DNA from: a bacterium
Lineage (GTDB): Bacteria; Myxococcota_A; Bradymonadia; UBA7976; UBA1532
DNA: 64,000 bases
Assembly (NCBI GenBank): GCA_030426085.1
Contig: JAUHYW010000002.1
Coordinates: 1-64,000, forward strand
Direction: 5' to 3'
The notes under the pieces were generated by a model. The model ran no database searches. It worked only from the letters and a program-made list of their open reading frames with translations, and was not told where the DNA came from. How positions within the stretch are numbered: the stretch's first letter is position 1; the number at the start of each line of letters is the position of its first letter. Both the position numbers and the translations under genes were made by a program. Shown here piece after piece: positions 8,853 through 17,663 of this stretch.

Positions 8853-10355
8853 ATGAGGCATGGGTTCCCGCTCTCAGCGCAGTTGGCGTCGCTGGCGCTG
8901 CTGACGCTCGCTCTGGTCGGCTGTGACGACGACGAGGCGAGCGCCGACCCGGCGGATGCCATGCGCGCCATGGACATGACTCCGGTCGCGATGGACATGA
9001 CATCCGACGGAGACGCCGCCCGCGACATGGCACCTGCGGGTGACGCGATCCCGGACGCGGCGCCCGACATGGCGCCCGAGGTGGACTACGACATCCCGCC
9101 GCCGCCCGAGCTGCCGCCGCCCGGCGCGTGTGACGACTCGCAGCTCCCGGCGGTGATGGCTCATGGCTTCCTGGCGGCGGGCGATACGTGGTCGGCGCAC
9201 GTGCAGCGCTTCGCGGCCAACGGGCACTGCGTCGATCGCTACCACGCCTTCGACTGGAACACGCTGGTGATGGATCCCGCGCCGCACGTCGAGGCGCTCG
9301 ACGCCTTCATCGACGCGGTCCGGGCGCAGCACGGGGTCGAGCAGGTCGACCTGATGGGGCACTCGGCGGGCGGGCGGCTGGGGTATGCCTACCTGGCCGA
9401 TCCGGCGCGGGCGGCGAAGGTGCGGGCCTACGTGCACACGGCGAGCTTCCCCGAGGAGGCGCCCCCGACGCCCGAGGGCGCCGGGACCCGCACGCTGAAC
9501 CTGTGGTCCGACGCCGACTTCGCGGTGGAGGGGGCCGACATCCCGGGGGTGGAGAACGTCACCCTCGAGGGGGTCGACCACTACGCGGTGGCGACGGCGG
9601 CCGAGGCGTTCTCCACCGTCTACGGGTTCTTGTACGGCGCGCCGCCGGCCACCACCGACCGGGCGCCGGCCGAGATCCCGGTGGTCGAGGGGCGGGTGCT
9701 CACCCTGGGCGAGAATCGGATCGAGGTGGGGGCGGTGGTCGACGTGTGGCCGCTCGATCCGGCGACGGGGCAGCGGGCGGGCCCGGCGCCCCGGGCCCGG
9801 TTCGTGACCGACGAGGCCGGGCGCTGGGGGCCGTTCGCCGCCGAGCGCGAGGTGCCCTACGAGCTGCACGTGCGGCCGGCGGGCGACGGGCGGCCGGTGC
9901 GCTTCTATCGGCCGCCGTTCGCCGGGGACGACCCGCTGCTGTACCTGCGCACGCTGCCCGGGCCGGGATCGACGGCGGGGCTGATCCTGACCCAGATCGA
10001 CTTCGGGGCCGAGGGCACGGTGATGGTGGTCTTCTCGTCGACCCGGGCGATCGAGTTCGGGGTGGACGATCTGCGCGTCGACGGGGCATCGGTGCTGACC
10101 GCCGCGCTGGCCCCGCCGGAAGAGACCCTGATCGCGCTGTTCGTCTACGACCAGGGCGGGGACGGCATGCCCGGGCGCACCAACCCGATCTTCGAGCAGT
10201 TCCCCTTCCTGCAGATGCTCGACCTGCCCATCGGGGCCGACCCGGCGGCGAGCGTCGAGGTGCGGCTGGGCGATCAGGTGGTGCGCATGCCCCGCTGGCC
10301 GGCCGATCCCGAGGGGGCGATCATCGCGATCTTCGATCCGACGGAGCAGCGATAG
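8853..10355 (+). CDS. Lipoprotein alpha/beta-hydrolase (lipase-like)
   Basis: 500 aa. The ATG at 8853 follows an AGGAGG sequence. Signal peptide with lipobox LVGC (C24), then an Asp/Ala/Met/Pro-rich tether (about 25-95, runs such as DMAPD). The hydrolase domain begins at LPAVMAHGF (oxyanion-hole side) and has the nucleophile elbow GHSAGG and a candidate catalytic His in GVDHYAV. The C-terminal 220 residues look like beta-rich domains of unknown role. It is probably anchored in the outer membrane and acts on esters outside the cell. The reading frame could extend upstream, but only this start gives a signal peptide. It sits downstream of the TTL-like gene with a 76-bp gap, so it may or may not share that transcript. 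Confidence 0.82.
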   Translation: MRHGFPLSAQLASLALLTLALVGCDDDEASADPADAMRAMDMTPVAMDMTSDGDAARDMAPAGDAIPDAAPDMAPEVDYDIPPPPELPPPGACDDSQLPAVMAHGFLAAGDTWSAHVQRFAANGHCVDRYHAFDWNTLVMDPAPHVEALDAFIDAVRAQHGVEQVDLMGHSAGGRLGYAYLADPARAAKVRAYVHTASFPEEAPPTPEGAGTRTLNLWSDADFAVEGADIPGVENVTLEGVDHYAVATAAEAFSTVYGFLYGAPPATTDRAPAEIPVVEGRVLTLGENRIEVGAVVDVWPLDPATGQRAGPAPRARFVTDEAGRWGPFAAEREVPYELHVRPAGDGRPVRFYRPPFAGDDPLLYLRTLPGPGSTAGLILTQIDFGAEGTVMVVFSSTRAIEFGVDDLRVDGASVLTAALAPPEETLIALFVYDQGGDGMPGRTNPIFEQFPFLQMLDLPIGADPAASVEVRLGDQVVRMPRWPADPEGAIIAIFDPTEQR

Positions 10356-10441
10356 CCGGGCGTGGTGGCCGGGCTTGACAGCGGGCGGCGGGCGGCGAAG
10401 ACTGCCCGACTCGACCTCGTGCTCCGGCTCCGGGAGGCCCC

Positions 10442-11404
10442 ATGGCCCGTCGCTCTCTCTCCGGTGTGCAGCCGTCCGGTCTGCTGCACCTCGGCAACTA
10501 CTTCGGCGCGATCCGCACCCACGTCGCCCGGCAGGACGACGCGTATTACTTCATCGCCGACTTCCACGCGCTGACCACCACCCACGACCCGGCGGTGCTG
10601 CGGCAGAACGTGTTCGACGTGGCGGCGACCTACCTCGCCCTGGGGCTCGACCCCGAGCGGGCGGTCCTGTGGCGGCAGTCGGACGTGCCCGAGGTGCAGG
10701 AGCTGGCCTGGCTGCTGGCGACGGTGACCGGCATGGGGCTGCTCGAGCGGGCCCACAGCTACAAGGACAAGGTCGAGCGCGGCATCTCGGCGTCGGTGGG
10801 GCTCTTCTACTACCCGGTGCTGATGGCGGCCGACATCCTGGCGTTCGACAGCGACGTGGTGCCGGTGGGCAAGGATCAGGTGCAGCACCTCGAGATGACC
10901 CGGGACATGGCGCAGTCTTTCAATGCGCGCTACGGGGAGGTCTTCAAGCTGCCCAAGGTCGAGCTGGGCGTGCCCGAGCCGGTGCCCGGCATCGACGGGG
11001 CGAAGATGTCGAAGAGCTACGACAACCACATCCCGATCTTCCCGGCGAGCCGCAAGGCGCTGAAGAAGCGGGTGATGGCGATCAAGACCGACTCGACCCC
11101 GATGGAGGATCCCAAGGATCCCGACACCTGCACGGTCTTCGCGCTGTATGCCCTGTTCGCCGACGCGGCGCAGCAGGCCGAGATGCGGGCGAAGTACGCC
11201 GGGGGCGACTACGGGTACGGGCACGCCAAGCTGGAGCTGCTCGAGCTGATCGAGGCGCACTTCGCCGACGCCCGGACGCGGTACGCCGAGTTCGAGAAGC
11301 ACCCCGACCGGGTCGAGGAGATCCTGCGGGCCGGCGCCGAGCGGGCGCGGCCGGTGGCCCGGGCGGTGCTGGACCGGGCCCGGGCGGCGTGTGGTCTGGC
11401 CTGA
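10442..11404 (+). CDS. trpS: Tryptophanyl-tRNA synthetase
   Basis: 320 aa, normal for bacterial TrpRS. Class-I signatures: P11-SGLLHLGNYFGA (HIGH-type, 16-19) and A187-KMSKS192. Other conserved blocks include IADFHALTT, YPVLMAADIL and PVGKDQVQHLEMTRD. It charges tRNA-Trp in the cytoplasm. The ATG at 10442 is preceded by a GGGAGG-like sequence. It converges on infA. Confidence 0.98.
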   Translation: MARRSLSGVQPSGLLHLGNYFGAIRTHVARQDDAYYFIADFHALTTTHDPAVLRQNVFDVAATYLALGLDPERAVLWRQSDVPEVQELAWLLATVTGMGLLERAHSYKDKVERGISASVGLFYYPVLMAADILAFDSDVVPVGKDQVQHLEMTRDMAQSFNARYGEVFKLPKVELGVPEPVPGIDGAKMSKSYDNHIPIFPASRKALKKRVMAIKTDSTPMEDPKDPDTCTVFALYALFADAAQQAEMRAKYAGGDYGYGHAKLELLELIEAHFADARTRYAEFEKHPDRVEEILRAGAERARPVARAVLDRARAACGLA

Positions 11405-11421
11405 GCGGCCGGGTCGGCCGC
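11405..11421. terminator. Hairpin between convergent trpS and infA
   Basis: GCGGCC-gggtc-GGCCGC: a 6-bp perfect GC stem with a 5-base loop, directly after the trpS stop and just beyond the infA stop. There is no T tract on either side, so it is a candidate bidirectional terminator only. Confidence 0.4.
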
Positions 11422-11427
11422 CTCGAC

Positions 11428-11649
11428 TCAGCGGGCGCGGAACGTGATCCGGCCCCGGGTGAGGTCGTAGGGCGAGACCTCGAGGGTGACCTTGTCCCCG
11501 GGCAGGATGCGGATGAAGTACTTGCGCATCTTGCCGGAGACATGGGCCAGGACCGGCTCGGGCAGCTCCGGGACCTCGACCTTGAACATCGCGTTGGGCA
11601 GCGGCTCGAGGACCTTGCCTTCGAACGTCAGCGCTTCTTCCTTGGGCAA
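11428..11649 (-). CDS. infA: Translation initiation factor IF-1, TTG start
   Basis: 73 aa, the family's usual length. The sequence [18 protein letters not shown], then [20 protein letters not shown] and [13 protein letters not shown] is diagnostic of the IF-1 S1/OB fold. The conserved N-terminus (x-K-E-E) begins directly after a TTG at 11649, with GGAG nine bases upstream, so TTG is chosen as start. The frame continues upstream, but that extension is Arg/Gly-rich and unlike IF-1. IF-1 binds the 30S A site during initiation. The gene stands alone between trpS (convergent) and the gcdH cluster. Confidence 0.95.
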   Translation of the reverse strand: MPKEEALTFEGKVLEPLPNAMFKVEVPELPEPVLAHVSGKMRKYFIRILPGDKVTLEVSPYDLTRGRITFRAR

Positions 11650-11811
11650 CTTGGGCTCTCCAGATTGAGCGAATGGCGTGCGGCCGCCACCCCGGCGGGG
11701 TGCTTCACGGCCGCCATGCGTTGCGCAGTTTAGCGGTGCGGGCGGCTTTCGCAACCCCCATCGCCCGGTCGACGCCGTTTGTTCACGGGTCGGGGGGCGC
11801 CGGGCGGGCCC

Positions 11812-12993
11812 TCAGGTGAACGCGTTGTGCCCGGTCAGCGCCCGGCCGATGGCCAGGGTGTGCACCTCATGGGTGCCCTCGTAGGTGTAGACGCTCTCGA
11901 GGTTGGCCATGTGCCGCATGATGGGATACTCGGCCATGATGCCGTTGCCCCCGAGGATGCCCCGGGCGGTGCGGGCGATGTCGAGCGCGGCGCCGACGTT
12001 CTCCCGCTTGGCGAGGCTGACCTGGATCGGGCTGAGCCGGCCGGCGTCCTTGAGCGTCGCGAGGTGCTGGCTGAGCAGGTGGCCCTTGACGATGGTGGCG
12101 CCCATCTCGACCAGCTTCTGCTGAGTGAGCTGGAAGCCGGCGATGGGCCGGCCGAACTGCACCCGCTCCCGACTGTAGGCCAGCGCGGCGTCGTAGCAGG
12201 CGAGCGCCGCGCCCAGCGCGCCCCACGAGATGCCGTAGCGGGCCTGGGTCAAGCACGACAGCGGGCCCTTGAGCCCCTGCACCCCGGGCAGCACGTTGGC
12301 CTCGGGCACGAAGCAGTCTTCGAGCACGATCTCGCCGGTCCACGAGGCGCGCAGGCTCATCTTGTCCCGCATCTTGGGGGTCGAGAAGCCCTCGAACCCG
12401 CGCTCGACGAGGAACCCGCGGATGGTCTTCGCGTCGCCGTCGTCGACCTTGGCCCAGACGATGGCCACCCCGGCGATGGGGGCGTTGGTGATCCACATCT
12501 TGGCCCCGTCGAGCACCCACCCGCCGTCGGCCTTGCGGGCCCGGGTGCGCATCGAGCCGGGGTCGCTGCCGCTGTCGGGCTCGGTGAGGCCGAAGCAGCC
12601 GATCAGCTCGCCGGTGGCCATCCGGGGCAGGAAGCGCTGCTTCTGCGCGTCGCTGCCGAACCTCCAGATGGGGTACATGCACAGCGCGCCCTGCACGCTC
12701 GCGAAGCTGCGCAGGCCGCTGTCGACGTACTCCAGCTCGCGCATGATCAGGCCGTAGGCGGTGGCGTCGAGGCCGGCGCAGCCGTAGCCGGTGAGGTTCG
12801 CCCCGAGCACCCCGAGCTCGCCGATGGCCGGGATCAGGTCGTCGGGGAAGGTCTCGTCGAGGTAGCACCGGGCGACCCGCGGTTCGAAGACCTCCCGGCT
12901 GAAGGCGCGCACCGCGTCGCGCACCATGCGCTGCTCTTCGGTCCATATCGACTCGACGGCGAAGAGGTCGAGCAGGGGCGTGGGGTCGCTCAT
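11812..12993 (-). CDS. gcdH: Glutaryl-CoA dehydrogenase-like acyl-CoA dehydrogenase
   Basis: 393 aa, normal for GCDH. FAD/substrate motifs CFGLTEPDSGSDPGSM and WITNAP are visible. The ARYGISWGALGAA segment and YTYEGTHEVH, which carries the catalytic glutamate, are characteristic of the glutaryl-CoA dehydrogenase subgroup. It would oxidatively decarboxylate glutaryl-CoA to crotonyl-CoA, a step in lysine/tryptophan and anaerobic aromatic degradation. Its start overlaps the stop of the creatininase-family gene by 4 bases, and a benzoate-CoA-ligase-like gene precedes both. This supports an aromatic or dicarboxylate catabolic operon. Confidence 0.88.
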   Translation of the reverse strand: MSDPTPLLDLFAVESIWTEEQRMVRDAVRAFSREVFEPRVARCYLDETFPDDLIPAIGELGVLGANLTGYGCAGLDATAYGLIMRELEYVDSGLRSFASVQGALCMYPIWRFGSDAQKQRFLPRMATGELIGCFGLTEPDSGSDPGSMRTRARKADGGWVLDGAKMWITNAPIAGVAIVWAKVDDGDAKTIRGFLVERGFEGFSTPKMRDKMSLRASWTGEIVLEDCFVPEANVLPGVQGLKGPLSCLTQARYGISWGALGAALACYDAALAYSRERVQFGRPIAGFQLTQQKLVEMGATIVKGHLLSQHLATLKDAGRLSPIQVSLAKRENVGAALDIARTARGILGGNGIMAEYPIMRHMANLESVYTYEGTHEVHTLAIGRALTGHNAFT

Positions 12994-13877
12994 CGGGCGG
13001 GATCTCCGGGTCGTCCGGTGGGGTCACCGGGGCGCTCGGCCGATCGGTCCGGGGTCTCGATGGACTCGGCGGCCGGGCGCTCGGTGGATTGCTCGGCGCG
13101 CTCGCCGGGGCGCTGCGCCAACGCTTCGAGCACCTCGGTGGCGACCATCTCGGCGAGCACGGCGTAGAGCAGGTCGCCTTCGGTCGGATCGGCGGCGGCG
13201 GGGTCGCCGGTGTAGGCCCGGTGCATGCCGGCGTCGACGAAGCGATCGGTCCCGGCGGCGATGGCCTTGCTCAGGCTGATGTCGAGCGGCGGCAGGCCCC
13301 GGGCGGTCTGCATGTCGACCTGCTCGGGCGCGGTGGCCAGCATCAACGAGCCTTCGTAGCGCCCGGCGTGACACGCCCCGCTCTTGAACTCGGCCCCGAG
13401 GCGGCTGCCCCAGCGGCGGTCGGTGACCTTGGCCGCCGAGACGGTGTGCGGCCCGTAGGCCCCGCCGATCGCCTCGCAGGCGGCGTCGAGCGCTTCGAAC
13501 TGGCCCGGCTCGAGGTGGTGGTTGACCAGCGCGACGTGGGCGAAGCCGTCGTCGAGGAACCGGGCGGCGCCCCCGGCGATGACCGCGACGAGGGCCTCAG
13601 CGGGGATCGAGATCGCGCCGGGGAAGCCTTCGGCGAAGTCGGTGACCCCGTAGGGCAGGCTGGGGGCGACGACGGCGAACAGGCCGGCGGCCCGCAGCCG
13701 CAGCGCCGCCCGGCGGGCGTTCTCTTCGGCGAGCAGGGTGTCGGTGGCGAGCGGCAGGTGCGGCCCGTGGGGCTCGACGCTGCCGACGGGCCACACCACC
13801 ACCGCGTCGTCGGCCGCGGCGAGCGCCTCGGCGAGCGTGGTCGTGGTGTAGCGGGCCAGTTCGAGCGGTCGGCTCAT
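12990..13877 (-). CDS. Creatininase-family amidohydrolase
   Basis: 295 aa. Motifs: VVVWPVGSVEPHGPHLPLATDT (the E-x-H-G-x-H-L-P-x-x-T-D metal-site signature), PYGVTDFAEGFPGAISI, LVNHHLEPGQ in place of the usual N-x-H-x-G-N, and a conserved E in YEGSLML. The family are Mn/Zn amidohydrolases; members outside creatininase act on varied amides, and the substrate here is unknown. The last 40 or so residues are a Pro/Glu/Arg-rich tail not found in typical members. ATG 13877 is preferred over ATG 13883 because GCGAGG lies at proper spacing. Its stop overlaps the gcdH start. Confidence 0.82.
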   Translation of the reverse strand: MSRPLELARYTTTTLAEALAAADDAVVVWPVGSVEPHGPHLPLATDTLLAEENARRAALRLRAAGLFAVVAPSLPYGVTDFAEGFPGAISIPAEALVAVIAGGAARFLDDGFAHVALVNHHLEPGQFEALDAACEAIGGAYGPHTVSAAKVTDRRWGSRLGAEFKSGACHAGRYEGSLMLATAPEQVDMQTARGLPPLDISLSKAIAAGTDRFVDAGMHRAYTGDPAAADPTEGDLLYAVLAEMVATEVLEALAQRPGERAEQSTERPAAESIETPDRSAERPGDPTGRPGDPAR

Positions 13878-13914
13878 ATGCATCCTCGCGTCGCCTGTGG
13901 CGCAAGCGCCCCCA

Positions 13915-15486
13915 TCAATCGCGCGGCAGCCGCTTCTTGTCCACCTTGCCCCGGTCGTTACGAGGCAGTGACTCGACGAAGACGACCTCCCGGGGATATT
14001 TGTACCGCGCCAGCCGGGTCCGGACCCAATCCTTCAGGGCCTCGGCCAGCGCCTCCGATCCGACCTCGCGGCTCTCGACGACTGCCCGGGTCGACATCAG
14101 CCCCTCGCGCTCGACCCCGATCACCGCCGCCTCGACCACCGCCGGGTGCTCGGCGAGGCAGTGCTCGATCTCGAGCGGGCTGACCCACTGCCCGCTGACC
14201 TTGAGCAGGTGATCGGCCCGGCCGCGGAACCAGTAGTAGCCGTCCGCGTCGACCCGGAACAGATCCCCGGTGCGGCACCAGTGGCCGTGGAAGGTCTTCC
14301 AGCTCTTGTCGCGGTCGAGCCAGTAGCCCAGCGCCACGCTGTCGCCCTTGATCCACAGCACCCCGTCCTCGCCGACCGGCACCGGCTCGGCCCCCGGACC
14401 CTCGGCATCGGCCGGCAGGATCCGGGCCTCGTAGCCCTCGACGATGCGGCCGAGTGAGCCCGGCTTCACGTCGCCGGGGCGGTTGGTGATGTAGATGTGA
14501 AACATCTCGGCGCTGCCGATGCCGTCGTAGACCGGCACGTCCCACCGGGCGGACCACCGGTCGAGCAGCGCCGGAGGCAGCGCCTCGCCGGCCGACAGCG
14601 TCCACTTCAGGCTCGACAGGTCGATGGGCGAGCGGGCGTCGGCCTCGAGCAGCCGCGACATGAGCGTCGGCACGTTGGTCAGCGCGGTGGCCCGATAGTG
14701 CTCGACGGCCCACGCGATGCGATCGGCGGTGGGCTTCTCGACGAAGAGCCCGCACGAGGCGCCGACCGCGAAGGGGAACATCAGGTTGGTGCCGGTGGCG
14801 TAGCCGAAGAACAGCCGGGGCACGCTGACGCAGACGTCGTCCTCGTGGTAGCCGATGGTGTCCTTGGCGTAGACCTCGGTGTTGAACGCGAAGTCGCGGT
14901 GGCAGTGCATCGCCGCCTTGGGCCGGCCGGTGCTGCCGCTGGTGAACAGCCAGATGGCGGGGGCATCCCGCCGGGTGGGCTCGACGGACCCCGGGGCGCA
15001 GCCGGCGATGCGGGTGGCGAGGCAGCGGGGGTCGGACAGCTTCGCCTCGGGGTCGTCGAAGGTGCCGCCGTCGGGCACCACGAGCACCTCGGCCTTGGGC
15101 GCGTCGCCCCAGGCAGCGTCGAGCCGGGCGGCGACCTCGGCGGTGGTGACCACGACCCGGGGGCGCACGTAGTCGACGACGTGGTCCAGATCGGCGGTCT
15201 TCGTGAGCGGGTTGCCCATCGCGACGACCGCCCCCGCGCCGAGGGTGCCGAAGAAGGCCCAGGCGAAGGGCGGGGTGTCGGGCAGAACGATGTAGACCCG
15301 CTCCTCGGGGCGCAGGCCCAGCCCGCGCAGGGCGGTGATCGTGCGCCGGGTGCGGTCGGCCACCTCGGCGTAGGTCCAGGTGCGGTCGCCGAAGCGCAGG
15401 GCGATCCGCCCGCCGCGGCCCTCGGCGATACGCTCGAAGAGGTAGTAGTCGGCGAGGTTGAGCGGGTCGGGCAGGGCGGGGCTCAT
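13915..15486 (-). CDS. Benzoate-CoA ligase-family acyl-CoA synthetase
   Basis: 523 aa ANL-superfamily adenylating enzyme. Visible motifs: WLFTSGSTGRPKAAMH (P-loop, A3), YDGIGSAEMFHIY (A5), YWFRGRADHLLKVSGQWVSPLEIE (A8 hinge) and a C-terminal NDRGKVDKKRL with the catalytic lysine (A10). The NLADYYLFERIAEGRGGRIAL N-terminus and overall length match the benzoate/4-hydroxybenzoate-CoA ligase group. It would activate an aromatic acid to its CoA ester. It is the first gene of a three-gene minus-strand cluster with the creatininase-family protein and glutaryl-CoA dehydrogenase. Exact substrate unproven. Confidence 0.85.
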   Translation of the reverse strand: MSPALPDPLNLADYYLFERIAEGRGGRIALRFGDRTWTYAEVADRTRRTITALRGLGLRPEERVYIVLPDTPPFAWAFFGTLGAGAVVAMGNPLTKTADLDHVVDYVRPRVVVTTAEVAARLDAAWGDAPKAEVLVVPDGGTFDDPEAKLSDPRCLATRIAGCAPGSVEPTRRDAPAIWLFTSGSTGRPKAAMHCHRDFAFNTEVYAKDTIGYHEDDVCVSVPRLFFGYATGTNLMFPFAVGASCGLFVEKPTADRIAWAVEHYRATALTNVPTLMSRLLEADARSPIDLSSLKWTLSAGEALPPALLDRWSARWDVPVYDGIGSAEMFHIYITNRPGDVKPGSLGRIVEGYEARILPADAEGPGAEPVPVGEDGVLWIKGDSVALGYWLDRDKSWKTFHGHWCRTGDLFRVDADGYYWFRGRADHLLKVSGQWVSPLEIEHCLAEHPAVVEAAVIGVEREGLMSTRAVVESREVGSEALAEALKDWVRTRLARYKYPREVVFVESLPRNDRGKVDKKRLPRD

Positions 15487-15634
15487 CGGCAGCTCCCTCG
15501 GTGGCGTCGTCGTTGACGGGGTACGATGTCGGGCGACCCGCCGTCAATCACCGCGGGCGGGCACCGTTTGACAGGACCCCGGGCCGGTGCGAGATTGCCG
15601 CGGTCGGGCCACCGCCCGGGGGAAGGAGCCGCCC

Positions 15635-17116
15635 ATGGAGTTCAACTGCCCACAGTGCAATACACCCCACGCGTTCCCCGACGATCAGATCCCCGAGGCG
15701 GGCATCGTCGTCGCCTGCACCCATTGCGAGTCGCACATCACGCTCGACCGCAACGGCGTCCGGGGTGAGGATCCGACCGAGGCGATCGAGATGGTCAAGG
15801 CCGACGCCCCGGCCGCGGCCCCGGCTCCGCCCGCCGCGCCCCCCGGGCCGCCCGCCTCGGCGCCGCCCCCGCCGACGCCGACGCCGACCCCGACCCCGAC
15901 CCCCGCGCCGCCGGGGAGCTGGCCCCAGCCGGGTCCGGCCCCCGCGCCCCAGAGCGGCTGGCCTCAGCCGGGGCCGTCCCCCGCCCCGGGCCCCAGCCTG
16001 GAGAAACCCGCCGCGCCGGCCGACGCGCCGGACGACAGCGTCGGCAACCGCCTCTCATCGGCGTTCGGCTCGGCCATGGGCGCCGCCTCGCGGGCCTTCG
16101 ACGACGCCGCCGGCGAAGAGATGGCCGCCGAGGACGACGTGCCCGAGGGGCTGCGCTTCCCCGGCTTCGCGCCGGGCGACGCGGGGCCGTGGACCTGGCG
16201 CGATCTGCCGCGGGCGTTCGTGGGCCTGCTCGACGTGCGCCGGGTGGCGTTCACCGCGGTGGGCCTGTGGCTGGCGCTGGTCGCCTTCCTGCTCGTCAAG
16301 TGGCTGGGCAGCAAGATCGGATTCCTGACCACCGTGCTCGACGTGGTCGCCTGGGCCTTGCTCATCGTCGGCTTCGCCCTGGTCACCGCGGTGATGTCCT
16401 TCGTATGCCACCAGACGGTCATCGAGCGGCGCGCGTCGTCGATCAAGGCCGGGGTGGGCTGGGTCAAGAGCTGGATCAAGAGCGTCGCGGGCACCCCGCT
16501 GGCGTTCGCCGGGGTCATCGCCGGAGCGGTGCTGATCGAGGCGCTGCTGGGGCTGGTGGGGCGCATCCCGGTCGTGGGACCGATCGTGTGGGGGCTGACC
16601 AGCCCGGTGACGGTGCTGCTCAGCGTGGCCAGCGGGCTGGTCGCGGTGGCCCTGGTCTACAGCCTGCCGCTGTACGTGCCGGTCATCTACAACGAGAAGA
16701 CCGGGCCCGCCGAGACCCTCAAGCGCCTGCTCTCGCTCTTCCGGGGCCACGGGCTGCGGCTGGTGGGGCACCTGATGCTGTCGGCGCTCATGATCGGGCT
16801 GGCGGTCGCGGTCACCCTGGCGCCCGCCCTGCGGCTGGGGCGGACCTTCACCGACAACGCGGTGGCCAACGCGATGGGCGACAACCTCGGCGGGCTGTTC
16901 GTCAAGGCCCCGGGCGTCTTCCAGGGGCCGCTCGTGGCGCTGGTGACCCCCGCCGGCGCCCCGGCCGATCCCGGCTTCGGGCACACCCTGGGCGGCATCC
17001 TAGGCGGGATCGGCAGCGCGCTGCTGCCGGCGCTGGTGCTGGCGGTGGTCGTGCTCGTGCAGTACACCGCCGGCTGCATCATCTACAGCATCGTCACGGG
17101 CCGGCAGAAGGTCTGA
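15635..17116 (+). CDS. Zinc-ribbon membrane protein with Pro-rich linker
   Basis: 493 aa. N-terminal MJ0042-type zinc ribbon (FNCPQCNTPHAFPDDQIPEAG, then ACTHCESH: two CxxC pairs, residues 5-32). Residues about 55-145 are an Ala/Pro/Thr linker with a TPTPTPTP run. The C-terminal half (about 195-490) has six or more hydrophobic segments, so the ribbon probably faces the cytoplasm from a membrane domain. The ATG at 15635 has GGAAGGAG upstream. Function unknown; such ribbon-linker-membrane architectures are frequent in myxobacteria. It is probably transcribed alone. Confidence 0.75.
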   Translation: MEFNCPQCNTPHAFPDDQIPEAGIVVACTHCESHITLDRNGVRGEDPTEAIEMVKADAPAAAPAPPAAPPGPPASAPPPPTPTPTPTPTPAPPGSWPQPGPAPAPQSGWPQPGPSPAPGPSLEKPAAPADAPDDSVGNRLSSAFGSAMGAASRAFDDAAGEEMAAEDDVPEGLRFPGFAPGDAGPWTWRDLPRAFVGLLDVRRVAFTAVGLWLALVAFLLVKWLGSKIGFLTTVLDVVAWALLIVGFALVTAVMSFVCHQTVIERRASSIKAGVGWVKSWIKSVAGTPLAFAGVIAGAVLIEALLGLVGRIPVVGPIVWGLTSPVTVLLSVASGLVAVALVYSLPLYVPVIYNEKTGPAETLKRLLSLFRGHGLRLVGHLMLSALMIGLAVAVTLAPALRLGRTFTDNAVANAMGDNLGGLFVKAPGVFQGPLVALVTPAGAPADPGFGHTLGGILGGIGSALLPALVLAVVVLVQYTAGCIIYSIVTGRQKV

Positions 17117-17243
17117 GCGGCTGTATTCCAGCCGGGCGTCAGCGCAAGGCCGGTGACCCGAGGGCGTGACCCACGAACCTGCGGCCCCCCGGGCCAACCC
17201 CACGGACGGGCGTCGCGGCGGGTCGTCCGTCTGCCCTCGACGC

Positions 17244-17663
17244 ATGAGATGGATCCCACTCAGCGCAGCGATGCTCGGCGTCTCTGCCGCGCCTGTGACG
17301 GCCCACCCGGCGCCATCGGCCTGCCTCGCGCCCACCGAGCCGCCGCCGTGCCCGGCCCCTGCGCTCCTCGCATGCGGCGCCTGCCAGCCCGGCGCCGTCG
17401 ACGCAGAGACCCCCGCCGCTCGACCCGCCCCGCCGGGCCTGCTCCATGCCTCGCTCGAAGCGGCCATCGGCCTGGGTCACACGCTGATCGGCATCGGCGA
17501 CGGTGGGGACAACTCGCGGCTCTACATGTGGTTGGCATCTTGTCCCGGGCCTTCGAACAAGTGGTTGGCACCTATCTCGGCACCTATCTCGGGCCTTCGA
17601 ACAAGTGGTTGGCACCTATCTCGGGTGGTTGGGACCTATCTCGCACCTATCTCGGTCCTGTAG
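17244..17663 (+). CDS. Possible small exported protein whose 3' end runs into a repeat array
   Basis: 139 aa if real. The N-terminus (MRWIPLSAAMLGVSAAPVTAHP) looks like a signal peptide, followed by a Cys/Pro-rich stretch with several cysteines and an LLHASLEAAIGLGHTLIGIGDGG segment. From about residue 96 the frame is encoded by the direct-repeat array at 17529-17654, giving repeated WLAPIS / APIS peptides. It may be a truncated gene whose original 3' end was replaced by repeats. No homologue recognised and no strong Shine-Dalgarno sequence. Confidence 0.35.
   Translation: MRWIPLSAAMLGVSAAPVTAHPAPSACLAPTEPPPCPAPALLACGACQPGAVDAETPAARPAPPGLLHASLEAAIGLGHTLIGIGDGGDNSRLYMWLASCPGPSNKWLAPISAPISGLRTSGWHLSRVVGTYLAPISVL
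17529..17654. repeat. Short direct-repeat array near a REP-associated transposase
   Basis: A 24-bp sequence beginning GGGCCTTCGAACAAGTGG is present twice, exactly, at 17547-17570 and 17591-17614 (44-bp period), with a diverged earlier copy at about 17529. The shorter unit CACCTATCTCG occurs at 17569, 17581, 17613 and 17644, with a GACCTATCTCG variant at 17633. The array lies 0.5 kb downstream of the end of the RAYT gene. Such arrays are often non-autonomous companions of RAYT proteins; that link is inference. Confidence 0.65.

Noticed and set aside
17529-17654. CRISPR array
   Set aside because: Repeats are unequal, spacers are themselves repeat-derived, and no cas gene is present.
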